From Chara braunii (lineage: Eukaryota; Streptophyta; Charophyceae; Charales; Characeae), in the NCBI GenBank assembly GCA_003427395.1, contig BFEA01000025.1, forward strand, positions 2,970,663 to 2,991,868: a stretch of 21,206 nt of DNA, written 5' to 3'. The position numbers were made by a program, and so were the translations under genes. Of this stretch, positions 1 through 9,585 are shown one piece after another (the first letter of the stretch is position 1; every line of letters begins with the position of its first letter). Below the pieces are notes generated by a model that searched no databases, was not told where the DNA came from, and saw only the letters and a list, made by a program, of their open reading frames with translations.

Positions 1-139
1 CTGGAAGCTTCCAGTAGCTTCTGGTTGGGCCCCCAGAATGCCGGACCCTGGCTGCCAGCCTTCCTATATGGAAGTGGCATCCTCTGCGTGGCTGCGTGTG
101 GCCTGGCTGGAAGCTTCCAGTAGCTTCCGGTTGGGCCCC
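1..139. repeat. 33-bp direct repeat with palindromic head
   Basis: Positions 1-33 and 107-139 are the same 33-bp sequence with one difference (T22 versus C128). Each copy opens with the perfect 14-bp palindrome CTGGAAGCTTCCAG and ends in GGTTGGGCCCC. The 73 bp between them are GC-rich and show no coding signal. The tail motif CCGGTTGGGCCC recurs at 10533-10544. This looks like the edge of a GC-rich repeat array that extends left of the window; the family is unknown. Confidence 0.75.
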
Positions 140-636
140 AGTGCCAGCGCCCAGGCCCCAGACTACAGTTGAGGGCCTGGGCCCTTTACAGTTGGGCATG
201 GCCTGAGTGTCCGGACTTGGGCCGTTGGCTGCACTTGCGCAGGACCCGAGGTAAGTACGTCCACAGAGCTGCTTTTGCGTAGGCCTGTGGCCACTTCGTC
301 ATGTATCGGCCCTGCATTGTGGTACGTGCCCAGGCGCAACTGCCAAGGCCTGGGCCAACTGTACGACACATCTTAGGGAGGCTCACGCATCCGCTCAACC
401 AACTGGCGGGCTGCAACAGCCTGAGTACCCACATATGAAAATCTCGAACATTGGCCTCTGATGAATATTCAGGCCCGCCTTCACTTAGGTCGGGCACTTG
501 GCTGGCTGGGGGCTTCTGCCCAGAACATGTGTATGTCTGATAAAGGCCCCGTGAGGGCTCGTTCCTCGCAATACCATGAAAAAACAAATATTTTGCACTG
601 GCTATACCGTCATAAAACCTCAGGAGTGCGTGTGTT
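140..636. other. Unassigned GC-rich stretch
   Basis: No gene or RNA is supported here. Frames on both strands stay open for 68 to 133 codons, but they overlap each other and show no recognisable domain, as expected in GC-rich DNA. Short imperfect repeats of the type CAGTTGGGC occur near 164 and 188. Confidence 0.5.
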
Positions 637-660
637 GGGGGGGGGGGTTACGTGTGTGTG

Positions 661-705
<45 letters not shown>
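637..705. repeat. G11 run plus (GT)n microsatellite
   Basis: A run of 11 G (637-647) is followed after TTAC by an almost uninterrupted GT dinucleotide tract (652-705, about 27 units with one TT interruption near 675). Alternating purine-pyrimidine tracts of this type can adopt Z-DNA and vary in length. The overlapping frames that encode CV or HT dipeptide runs are artefacts. Confidence 0.95.
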
Positions 706-706
<1 letters not shown>

Positions 707-1269
707 GTCAAGAACCCCAAGCTCTCTCCTCATTCCATCCACAAAACATCCACAAACCATCCATAAAGCAAGGAAGATATAGATAGGCAATATAATAGAC
801 GATGCAAGGTTGGCCACCTTTGTGTGGTTAAGTGCCATTGCTACGCCAAGAGCCCACCCCGTCTGCTGTGTGTGTGTGTTATGAACCTGGTTGTTTGTTG
901 TCAGAAGGCCAACTTTCGCTCACATAGACTTCCAGGTATGCCCATATATACACAGAAGGAAGGGGAGAGGATGGGAGTATCACACCGCACAGGGAGAGAG
1001 AAACACAGCGGAAGACTTAGCTATGCGATATGCCAGAGTGCACTGAAAGTGCAAATCGCTCCACAGAATCCTCACAACAGTCACAAAGGAAAGCCGAGTA
1101 GATCACATCCAGAAAACGATGAAGCAAAGATAGTTCAGACACAGTATCCACATTGTTTATTAAACTCAGAGTCTCGACTTGTCAGAATAACCCAAGAACT
1201 GTGATGCGCTGCTCAGAAATGAGCAGCGGTTCTTTCCCCAATCCGAGTAACCGCTATCACTACCCCTGA
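706..1269. other. Unassigned stretch
   Basis: A 126-codon plus-strand frame (824-1204) crosses this stretch, but it has no recognisable domain and its composition is not convincing. Short repeats CATCCACAAA/CCATCCA occur at 736-765 and a short (GT)n at 868-879. No gene is called. Confidence 0.4.
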
Positions 1270-1440
1270 GCCCCTGAAACAACCAGCGCCACCCAGATAC
1301 TGCCTCCAGAGGGAAGCGCCACCCTGAAACAGGCCTCTGAGGCCAAGCGCCTCTCAGAGGATGAAGAAGAAGACCAGCGCCAGTCTCTGATGATGCTGAA
1401 GTGCCAGAAGACCTCCCAGATGAAGATCTACAGCAGCACC
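1270..1440. repeat. Degenerate 30-bp minisatellite (AGCGCC units)
   Basis: Units beginning AGCGCC recur at 1285, 1315, 1346 and 1376 (spacing 30, 31, 30), with weaker units before (1269) and after (1406). A later related copy lies near 1492. Within units, CCTGAAACA and CTCTGAGG/CTCAGAGG recur. The plus frame is open from 1270 to about 1467 (about 65 codons, Glu/Lys/Ser-rich, no ATG at its start). The minus frame shows a matching 10-residue periodicity with VSGWR twice. Either frame could once have encoded a repeat protein. I call only the DNA repeat. Confidence 0.6.
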
Positions 1441-1958
1441 ACCTCTCCTGACAAAGATGATCTCTGAGGATGAAAGCTGCAGCTATGGCCGCAGCGCCAC
1501 ACACCCTGACACCCTACTCCTGAGGAGGGTTCAGCAGGGCACCAACTTCTCTTGCCTCCAGCAGACGTCAGATAGCCCGGACCTCTGAACAGCCCCATGT
1601 GCTGCCAGAGAACAGCGTAGGTCCCAGCTATGGCCGACACTTCGAAGGTCCGACTATGTCCGTCTCCTCTTACACTGAAGCTGTACCACCATCAGTTCAT
1701 GCGTTGCGCAGCCGCGATGTACACGTCACCAACTGCCAAAAGCCCTGAACAGACTTCTACGATTTATTAATAGTACTACCCTAGCCTGGACTGGATCTAG
1801 ACCGGACTGACTGGACCGACCCGTACCGATTCTATTTCGGCCTCTAGGGCCTTCTCCTTCCCGGCTATAGGCTATAGCAACCGTCTATCAGCATAGACCT
1901 CACGGCCTGTCTGTCCTAGTGGTAGCCTGGGTCTGCTATTCGCAGTTAGGGTAGCTTT
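1441..1958. other. Unassigned stretch
   Basis: No gene is supported. Around 1770-1830 there are short repeats of the type CTGGAC/CGGACTGACTGGACCG, similar in flavour to AGTCC-rich sequence at 14.6-14.9 kb. I could not define a common unit. Confidence 0.4.
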
Positions 1959-2005
1959 AGGAAATTCGTGTTTAGTCTGGGTCCCCTTTCAGGAAATTCG
2001 TGTTT
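1959..2005. repeat. 15-bp direct repeat
   Basis: AGGAAATTCGTGTTT occurs at 1959-1973 and again at 1991-2005, 32 bp apart. The second copy abuts the left arm of the inverted repeat at 2006. It could be a duplication made when that structure arose, or simply a small tandem duplication. Confidence 0.8.
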
Positions 2006-2221
2006 CCCCTCAAAACGTGCCACTAGCTTACCCCTGCTGAGTACAGCCAATGCCTTGGAGAGATTCACCTTTGTGGGGTGACATTACACCAAAAAGGAAA
2101 TCAGTCAGCAGCTTGAGGATTACCAGAGGATGGTGGTGCTTCTCAGAGAAACAATGAGTCCCCTCCTTGCCATCGGACACAGGTACCCATCAGGGGTAGG
2201 CTAGTGGCACGTTTTGAGGGG
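2006..2221. repeat. 31-bp inverted repeat with 154-bp loop
   Basis: The arm at 2006-2036 is the reverse complement of 2191-2221 with one mismatch in 31 bp. The core is CGTGCCACTAGC on the left and GCTAGTGGCACG on the right. The 154-bp spacer shows no internal coding signal. Pairing stops sharply at both ends, and no target-site duplication is evident. A MITE-like element, a small-RNA hairpin precursor or a local inverted duplication are all possible. Confidence 0.8.
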
Positions 2222-2546
2222 AGGAAAGTGCGCGTCGGTATCCTGTTATGGGACTTGCTGCGCGCTGACTTTAGTCTTCTCAGGCTGAACTGAAAAGACT
2301 GCAGGTCACGGTCAAAGTGGGCGCCTGGCTTGATCAACTCACCTTTTCCTTTCTTTTCCCCTTTTATTATTACTGTTACCGATTAAAGTGCTATTTTAAG
2401 GTTGACAGTTTTTATCGCCCAGAGCGCTACTGAGCACCCTTTTTAGACTACAGGGAGTGTGGCCTATAAAGATTAAGGCTGCTCCGCTACTAGTTATGGA
2501 CCGGTAAGTGCACATTAGAAACTTCGGCGTTAGTGCGGGTAGTCTG
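2222..2546. other. Non-coding stretch upstream of the ORF
   Basis: A pyrimidine-rich run (2340-2370) is followed by AT-rich sequence. A TATAAAG string lies at 2465-2471. It is too short to call a promoter without transcription data. Confidence 0.35.
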
Positions 2547-3146
2547 ATGCAGAAGGACAGAGCACTAAAGTGTTCAGACATAAGAGCTACATTTGTGCTT
2601 GTGTATCGGGTGCCAAGTGCTAGCTATTTGGAAAAGTGCACGACTATGGCTCACCGAAACGGCTTGCACGGATATAGACCAAAGTACCTCCAGTTCCTCT
2701 GGAGGGTGGAATGGGTGGCTGAGGACGGACCTATGGCAATGACCATCTTGGATTACAACCGCTGTAACCTGGAGGCGAGGCTGAAGATAAACATGGAAGG
2801 AGCTAAAGAGGAAGAGATGAGAGAGGACCAGGGACTACAGGCAGCCATCACGAAGGCTAAGAACCGGGAGAAGGCTAAGAACTGGGCCAAGAGAAGGTGC
2901 AGGAGGGACGGGGTCACAGAGGAAGTGAAGGTGACCGTCTCGTACCTAGAGGCAGAGACCTCAACTGGTACCACGGAACGGGAACAGCTGCGCCTGGACC
3001 GTGACACAGAAGCTGAGAGTGAGGATAGCGACCTGGATGATGAGACACAGTCCGGGCATGGACTGGATCAGTGGCGGAGAGACCACCCACAAGCTGAATC
3101 CGTGGAGGATGGCCCAGAGGCCAACTCACGTCGACAAGAACGCTGA
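2547..3146 (+). CDS. Hypothetical charged protein, unrecognised
   Basis: This is the longest clean frame in the left half: 199 codons from the first in-frame ATG at 2547. The frame opens just after a stop at 2505, and a second ATG lies at 2646. I do not recognise a domain. The N-terminal ~45 residues are mixed. Residues ~45-85 (counted from the 2646 Met) include Trp/Tyr-containing sequence. The middle is Lys/Arg/Glu-rich and probably helical (AKNREKAKNWAKRRCRR). The C-terminal third is acidic (AESEDSDLDDETQ). The profile could suit a retroelement gag-like or nuclear charged protein. Coding appears to continue for ~45 codons in another frame after the stop (3150-3285), which suggests a broken gene. 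Confidence that it is expressed is low. Confidence 0.35.
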   Translation: MQKDRALKCSDIRATFVLVYRVPSASYLEKCTTMAHRNGLHGYRPKYLQFLWRVEWVAEDGPMAMTILDYNRCNLEARLKINMEGAKEEEMREDQGLQAAITKAKNREKAKNWAKRRCRRDGVTEEVKVTVSYLEAETSTGTTEREQLRLDRDTEAESEDSDLDDETQSGHGLDQWRRDHPQAESVEDGPEANSRRQER

Positions 3147-3285
3147 ACCAGAGAGAGAGACAGAGAGTGAGGCAATGGCGGTACATGGATCTGTAGTCAT
3201 GGTTGACGTCAACCGCTTCCGGGAGAGTCTGGTCACACGGGACAGTTGTCACCTACTTGGGACTTACGTTGCGCATTGGGGATGA
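3147..3285 (+). pseudogene. Possible frameshifted tail of the ORF above
   Basis: The +1 frame is open from 3001 to 3285. Past the end of the upstream frame it reads plausibly (for example SVVMVDVNRFRESLVTRD). A single indel near 3120-3146 would connect them. No domain is recognised, so this is inference from frame continuity only. Confidence 0.25.
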
Positions 3286-5140
3286 TCTCGCATCGTTGGT
3301 TGCCACCATCACACTTTTCTCCTCTTAGCGAAGGACCCTGCATGCACGCTGCACGTGGAACACTCGGGATCAGCGAAAGCGATGTACTAGCCTGAGCATG
3401 TGCGAATGTCAGACGCATGAAGGGGAACAGGGGGTCTTCTCCATTCTTCTTGTTGATGTCAGCTTGACTTCCGCACGGGGTGTACGGGGACGTGCTGAAC
3501 CTCATCCCTCTTTCGAGGGAGGACGAGAGTTGGTGTGGGTGGATGTTGGCCCAGGGATCATTTAGCGACGAAGATAAGGTGGAGGTGCTGTACAATAACT
3601 GTCTGCAGGAGAGAGCGAACTAGGTACACTCGAGAATGATGAACGGGGACGCATGTGACCCAATTTTTTGTTGACGCCAACAGCATTTGGAGAAGGATCA
3701 CTGAGATCCGCTAATAAGTCTGATGACACACCGTGTGTATCCTACGATCATGCTAGGGCACGCTAAGTACTTGATCGAGTTTATGCAGTCCAGGGTTTGA
3801 CCACTCGTCACCAGTGGAATTGACGAGGCAACTCCGGACGTCAAGAGAGCAGAGGAACTATTGATGGACAGACTATGACAAAGTACTGTGCGGTGTATGA
3901 AAAGGGGAAAGGAGAGAGGGAGAGAAAGATCCTGCTAGAGTATCGAGCAGTCTGCGCACTAATGGCATGATTGATGTCGCTCCTCTCGTCGGAGTCGCTA
4001 TGCTACTAGCCGGGTAAGCTCTCGTTACTTGAGTGGTGCAGGTGCGATGTGGCTTCAGAAGTTAATTTCGGCCGTGACTTTACCCGCCCTACCTTGGCAT
4101 GACTGCAGGGGATAAGTAACCAAGGTACCGTCTATGGGCATAAAGAGGGAAAGGCAGGTTCTCGTTTCTTGTCGCGCTAAGCTTGAGTGGCTTAACTGTA
4201 CAACCTGCTGTCTCTGGTGAACTATGAGCGTTTGTCTTCGTCAGGTTTCGGCTTCTCCCAGAGTGACATGACCAGCACGTAGGGCAACAGGGGTTGTACC
4301 CTACAATTTATGGGCAACAGTCCCCTGTGTCGTGTTCACGCCAGTCGAGCTCCTGCCGATGATCATGGGTAGAAGACAAGTCTTCTCGTGAGTGAGATGA
4401 GGTTCGATTCTCAGGGATAACGCTGAACATGTGAATGATTGATGAGGTTTCTAAATTTTCAAGAGTGAAGTATTGCCAGCTATTGCTCGCGAGGAAATCG
4501 CTCCGATACAATGATTGTACAGTTTGACGGATCCGCGTGGAACTCCAACCGAGTGAGTTGCGTGAGACAGTTAGAAGTGGAGTGCCATCAACCGTTATAA
4601 ATGACACCCGTTCATATCCTGATCCTGTGAACACCATCTGTTAATGCGGGTTAATATTGGAATCTTTAGTTAATAGCGAATGTTAATGTGAGCGCAAATC
4701 ATTTGGTGATCTGTTTTTCACGCGAGTTGTCTTCAGTCCATGGAGTCATGCATGAACTCGAGCTTGATGACACCGTTAGCAGAGGCTCAACGAATGTTGG
4801 TGCTTGGAAGAGCTCTGCCACTTTGCTTGGTGTGCGTATATCTGTGATTTAGTGAGATCAAGGGGCTATGTCATTTCGAGGGAGCATGAGCACTATCACA
4901 ATCTATCGGAGTGTGTGATTGAGTTAATGGGCCTGTAAATCGCTCGCGTGCAGGCCATTAAACTAACCACTGCATTCACTTATTGAGTTGTTCCTACCCT
5001 CTTTGTCCTTCCTATGAAGCCCATAATTGTTGACATACGAAAATTTATGTTGAACAGATTAAAAGCAATATCATAAGGGTAATTAACCATGAAAATTACG
5101 CCTTCAGCAACCGAATTCTACCATTTCTCATCCATGTCTC
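3286..5140. other. Unassigned 1.9 kb with hairpins
   Basis: No gene is supported. A minus frame of 109 codons (4637-4308) has no recognisable motif. The interval holds a perfect inverted repeat AGAAGAC-AA-GTCTTCT (4371-4386). It has four GTTAAT words within 48 bp (4640, 4650, 4669, 4682), and a GTTAATGGGCCTG/CAGGCCATTAAAC hairpin with a 15-nt loop (4923-4963). The mixed open fragments look like old decayed sequence, but I cannot assign a family. Confidence 0.4.
4923..4963. repeat. Imperfect hairpin, 12-13 bp stem
   Basis: GTTAATGGGCCTG (4923-4935) pairs with CAGGCCATTAAAC (4951-4963) with one-base offsets, leaving a 15-nt loop. There is no U tract after it, and in a eukaryotic context it is not called a terminator. 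Confidence 0.55.
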
Positions 5141-7332
5141 CCTGTTGTGAGAATTTTGTGTCGGTGGTTATGTTGGACATTCGTGGTTTTTCTCTTGCTT
5201 CTGAGGCTGAGGTTGGTTGCTCCGAAAGGCTCGTCGGACCAGGTTGTGCCTCTTGACCATCAAGAGAATTATTACCTTGGTTCTGGCCTGCGGATCTCTG
5301 CGCAAAGGGGGAGAGGGGGATTTACAATGGGCAGAATGGCAGGCATCATCTGCAGACGTGATAGAAGTAACGAATACTGACATCTCTCGTTGTTCTGTCT
5401 AATGGGCACGCAAGGTGTCTTACTAAGAAGGGTGGCATATCTCCTAGCAAAGCTTCTTCTTGATGGGGACTAGTCAAAAATGTTATAAAAAATAAACTCT
5501 TTAACTTGCCCTGTTAATCCATCACTTCGCTTGATAGGCGCCAAAAAGGATGGTTGTGTACAGGGGCTGGTAGAGTATCGTCCGTAATGGTGCCTAGCAC
5601 TCTATTTGGTCAGTGATCGGCGCCAAAAGACCGAGGCTACCTGAGCAGAGATACTCAAGCCGAGACTCGTTGCCTTTCATGCAGCATGTCATGTCAGGGC
5701 GGTCCCCCAGCCCCAATTGAGAAGGTACTCGCGGCTAATGTTGAGAGCATGGGAGTGTCTCGAACGTGTTACACACGACGTTTTGGCTGCGGGCTAAGTC
5801 AGGGCCTTATGAGCTCTGTACCTGATGGGAGAGAAAAGTGTATCAGGTAAGGTTGAGTTGTGGAAAGTCATGCTGAATTATACGACAGGACTGATAGACA
5901 GCCCAACTGTCTGCCTCGACGTGCTCGTTATCCAACCAAACTGAGCTCCGCTTACTATCTAGTGAGCCAAACTGAAGATCTCCAGTGTCAAAAAGAAAGA
6001 AGGTAAAGAAAAGGGGAAATGATTAGAATAGGCTCACCCTAAGCATGGCGTTTGCTCTGAGCTGACCTTGCCAGTGAGCCTGGCCAGATGTTCATAACTA
6101 CCATTGCCGAAAGAGATCAGACATCGAGCCCAGAGAACAACTCAGTGAACAAGGAAGGGTTTAGTGCGTAGGATTTTGCACTTAACACGAGAGCTATATC
6201 TCGAGTGCCTACTTTCGGGGATCTCGTACAGCACGTGAGGCATCCGGAACAGTGTCACCTTGCCTACAGTCAGACTCTGCGCTCAAGGACATTAAGGACT
6301 AAAAATCTGAATGAAGCTTGGCAGTGTCCACCATCAGGTACTGAGCCTTGCTACTCGTAGCGGGTTGTGAAGGGGGGCTGGAAATGCAGTGCAGGTAGTA
6401 GTTACCAATCGGTGGGAGCAGTCATCACGAGAACATTTAACATTACTACATTTTCCTCTTTTCCTTTTGGGGAAAACTGTTCAGACAATCCATGGCGGGC
6501 TTACTGGGTAGCCTTAGTAGAATGATCTGACAGACTTTCTACAAGCTATCCAGATAGCTTTCAGGGAGTTATATCTTGTAACCCATCCAATCTGCATTCA
6601 TGGTGCACAAGTTGAACGGAGTCTGTAACCAGTAACCGTTGGGTCTGTGTGCTACAACACCAGATCAGTTTCGTCACAGCTGTCGGGTAAGTCATCAGTG
6701 AAGTGGTCGGAGTAACCCTCGATGGACTCGACACATTAGGGGGGGCTTACTGCTGATCGATGCTGGCAGCCAGGAAATGGGCCACGCTTCGTCGAAGTCT
6801 TCAACGGCTAAGCCAAACGGGATACTAAAAAAAGTTGAAACTTGAGAATTGTTCCCTCTGAGTGTTGAGCTCACCGAGGCTATCTACAATCTATTCTACC
6901 CACAGCCTGAGTCTTGGAGTGTGGTAGGAATCATGAAAGAAGATGAGACTCTAGTGATAAAGTACAAATCTAACTGAGATAAAAAGGAGGGATGGGAAAG
7001 AGAAGCCTGCCGTGACATGGAATTGCATAAACAGGCTCAGAGAGAACGTGCAGTTCGACTGTTGGAGAAAAGAAATGTATTGAATTCGTATTCCACTTTT
7101 ACGGTCACGATGGCAAGTTGTGGTTGAACAAGCCAAGGCCAGACTTAAGTGAAGTGTGCTGCTCATTCTCCCCTCTTTAGCAAGGTACTCAACGGGCAAT
7201 ACTCGTCACCCATGCTCCCTCCTTTCGGTGTCGGACTGTCAGTAACCCACAAATCAGCAAGAGGATACCATACAGTCTCCATCATTCAAGGCATAGTCAG
7301 CGGGAGTCGACCAAAATTGACTAAAACAATAC
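5141..7332. other. Unassigned 2.2 kb
   Basis: No complete gene is supported. Small plus frames at 5147-5402 overlap each other and are not convincing. Open stretches worth noting are 5827-5942 (38 codons from ATG 5824 to the stop) and 6061-6357 (99 codons with a single TAG at 6169). Plus-strand frames at 7149-7433 are also open. None shows a family signature. Two GGCGCCAAAA boxes lie at 5537 and 5619. Confidence 0.35.
5537..5628 (+). promoter_or_regulatory. Paired GGCGCCAAAA (E2F-like) boxes
   Basis: GGCGCCAAAAA (5537-5547) and GGCGCCAAAA (5619-5628) lie 82 bp apart. The word matches the known E2F/DP binding consensus (TTTSSCGC read on the other strand). No gene start is convincing downstream, so function is speculative and the pair may be a chance or repeat-derived occurrence. 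Confidence 0.25.
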
Positions 7333-7425
7333 TTGCATCAGTGCTACTCGACCTGTGTACTTTCAGATCACCTTCAATCAGACTTCATCGTTATTCAGTT
7401 CGTTCTCTGCAACTTCTCTCAACAC

Positions 7426-8073
7426 ATGAATAAGGTACAAATGCTTCCAGCCCGTGAGTCAGTTTTGGCAGGGCTTAACCAGATTGCTCTCAATGATAGT
7501 TTTCAGTACAAGTATGTCAGTGTCGTTGGTTTCACGCAGAGAGACCTGTCAGTCTTTGTAGTCCACACTGAGTTTGCAGAGGGCTCCATTCACGACTTGA
7601 AGAAAGGCAAGGAGACTCATGAGCACTTCGACTCAGTCTGGATCGCAGCAGCCAAGTATCTCGAAGATAGAGAGCGAGAGCTTGATAGCTTGATGAGAGT
7701 GGCACGAAGCTGATCCGTAGCTTCAGGACTAGGCTTTACACTCACTACTCCAAGCCTCCAGTTCCTTTCACTCTCACGGACGGTTCTTGTTGGGGTGACT
7801 TGGTTGACCTAGCCAAGAGGTACATCTCCCGTGGAGATTGACTATTAGGCAGTGACCGAACCATCCGAGTTCAAGCATCTTAGACGAGGGATTTTCTCTC
7901 AGCCCTATCTTCCTACCTTGTGGGAGGAATTTTGTGCTATGGTTGATTTTCGTATCATGGGCCTTGGATGAAAGTGCTCAGAGCCTGCAGGTTTAAGGTG
8001 GCTCTACATCCAAAGGCCACAATCTCCGGAGGTGCATAGGCATGGCTCAAGGCACAGGAAACACACTGTCAAA
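7426..8073 (+). pseudogene. Broken coding region, unknown family
   Basis: From ATG 7426 a frame runs 95 codons to 7710 with natural-looking composition (for example FQYKYVSVVGFTQRDLSVF, then a Glu/Arg-rich helix). The frame also stays open upstream to 7333. Coding then seems to shift to the frame at 7707-7838 (LIRSFRTRLYTHYSKPPVPF, then SCWGDLVDLAKRY). It returns to the first frame at 7849-7968 after a TAG (7846). A further 34 open codons follow a TGA (7969) up to 8073. Two compensating frame changes and two stops suggest a decayed gene. I recognise no domain, and it does not resemble the gypsy genes elsewhere in the window. Confidence 0.4.
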
Positions 8074-8482
8074 TGAGAGATTGAGTATGAGACTCTAAAG
8101 GGGTAAGTGAGGACCCTTGACAAGTGTTGGCCATGCCTATTCATATGTACTGTCTGAGATTATTATGAGTTACCACTTTTCCCTCATTTATCTTGTTTCT
8201 GACTTGAGTCGGTCAGTCTTGCTTCGTCTTCATTGACTTTGCTTGATGATTATGACTTATGATGATATTGTCACAGTTCTCAAAATAGGTAAACTGGCAA
8301 AACTTATATATGCATGGCACACCAAAATTTCATAATTATCGTTTGCTTGATCTTGCTGTTCCGAATCAAAATAAAAGATTCCTAAGACCGGGGACCGGTG
8401 AAGACCGCAATTGAAGGGATGGGTAAAAATCATTTTTTTGATTTTTGGCCAGGGCGGCAGGCTGTCATTGCACACCCCCCAA
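8074..8482. other. Unassigned stretch
   Basis: No gene is visible. The sequence becomes AT-rich near 8150-8360, then carries a short GC-rich palindrome-like string ACCGGGGACCGGT (8387-8399) before the T-rich block. Nothing further is supported. Confidence 0.4.
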
Positions 8483-8542
8483 TTTTTTTTATTTTATTTT
8501 TTTTATTATTATTATTTTTTTTTTTTTTGGTTTTTTTTTTTT
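8483..8542 (-). repeat. T-rich tract (A-rich on minus strand)
   Basis: About 60 bases are almost all T, with TATT interruptions. Read on the minus strand this is an A-rich tail lying 3' of the gypsy integrase remnant, separated from it by ~65 bp of very GC-rich DNA. It may mark retroposition of a truncated transcript, or be an unrelated A-rich repeat. Confidence 0.8.
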
Positions 8543-8603
8543 GGCCCCTCCCGGGCCGGGGTCAGGGGACCACCGCACCGGACCCCCAGGGCTGTGACAA
8601 CCC

Positions 8604-9584
8604 TGGCAAATTCCACGGAGGAAACCCATACTTGGTCGCCGGCGTGGATAGGACATGGCACACAACACTGATTAGCTTGCTGCTGCATGCAGACTTGAGC
8701 TTTTTGCATGTTTGTGCAGACTTTGGCCAGCAAGTCCCGGTACTTCCGAACGGAGGCAGGAGAGCAAGGGGCGTCGACGTCGGTTGGCCAAGGGAATAGA
8801 AGAGCTGCGAAGATACGGCCTTTCTCGCTACCGTGGTGCAACTGGAAAGGAGTCACGTAAATTGCCGGATGCAACGGCGTGTTGTGGGTGAATTCGATGT
8901 CGGGGAGGCGGTCAACCCAATCTTTCTGGTCCGGACGGATGAGCGTACGAAGCATTCTTTGAGCAGTTTGATGTGCCCGCTCCGTCTGGATGCTCATTTG
9001 TGGGTGCTGAGCCGAACTCGGTCTCATCTCGGTGCCGGATTTCTTCATGAGGGAGGTCCAAAATGTCGACGTGTCTTCCGGCATGCCGTGGCCGCAAATC
9101 CAACTGGTGCGCGAGAGTTGCGCGAGTTCGAGAACTGTCACATGATACTTGCAAGGAAGTAACTGCGCGTACTTAACCGGTTAACGACTATAAGGATACC
9201 GTCATGGCCGAAACGGTCACGAGGGAAGGGGCCGGTGACATCCATGGCAATAGACATTCCGAGTTCCCAAGGGATTGGCAGTGGTCGCAACTCGCCATAG
9301 GGGTTGCGGTTGTGGGGCTTGTGACGTCGACAAACCTTGCAAGACTCACAATACCGCATGAGGTCGGTGATGATGTCGGACCAACGAAATCGTTCTTGAA
9401 GTCGCGTGACCGTACGATTGACTCCGAAGTGTCCGGTGAGCCGTGAGTCATGGTACTCTCCAAGGAGGTGAGTCCGTAACCAGCGCTCCTTGGGAACACA
9501 TAACAAGTCCTTGCCTCGCGAACGGAGAATCAAGTACCCGTCGACGATGCGGTAGTGGCTAGCCGGCGGGTGACGTGTGATCAT
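8604..9584 (-). pseudogene. Ty3/gypsy integrase fragment (lineage 1)
   Basis: Two minus-strand frames make one integrase-like remnant. The 9584-9138 frame carries the zinc-binding H-x6-H...CKVC module and the start of the catalytic core with MDVTGPFP (first Asp codon at 9240-9242). After a one-base frame change near 9150, the 9141-8512 frame continues through GHGMPED and QTER (Glu codon 8980-8982), then PDIEF and GDQVWVSS of the C-terminal domain. The residues that normally hold the second catalytic Asp, between GMPED and FWTSL, are missing in frame (near 9070). Similarity stops abruptly at ~9586 (AT-rich flank) and at ~8604 (GC-rich sequence, then A tract). There is no reverse transcriptase, LTR or gag. 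The fragment is inactive. Confidence 0.88.
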
Positions 9585-9585
9585 T

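Noticed and set aside
186-587. 133-codon minus-strand frame near the left edge
   Set aside because: GC-rich DNA with several mutually overlapping open frames and no domain; no support for coding.
4387-4415. B-box-like GGTTCGATTCT and possible tRNA T arm
   Set aside because: No A box at tRNA distance upstream and no cloverleaf could be drawn.
8398-8799. 133-codon plus-strand frame
   Set aside because: Runs through the T-rich tract (Phe/Leu runs) and then antisense to the integrase remnant.
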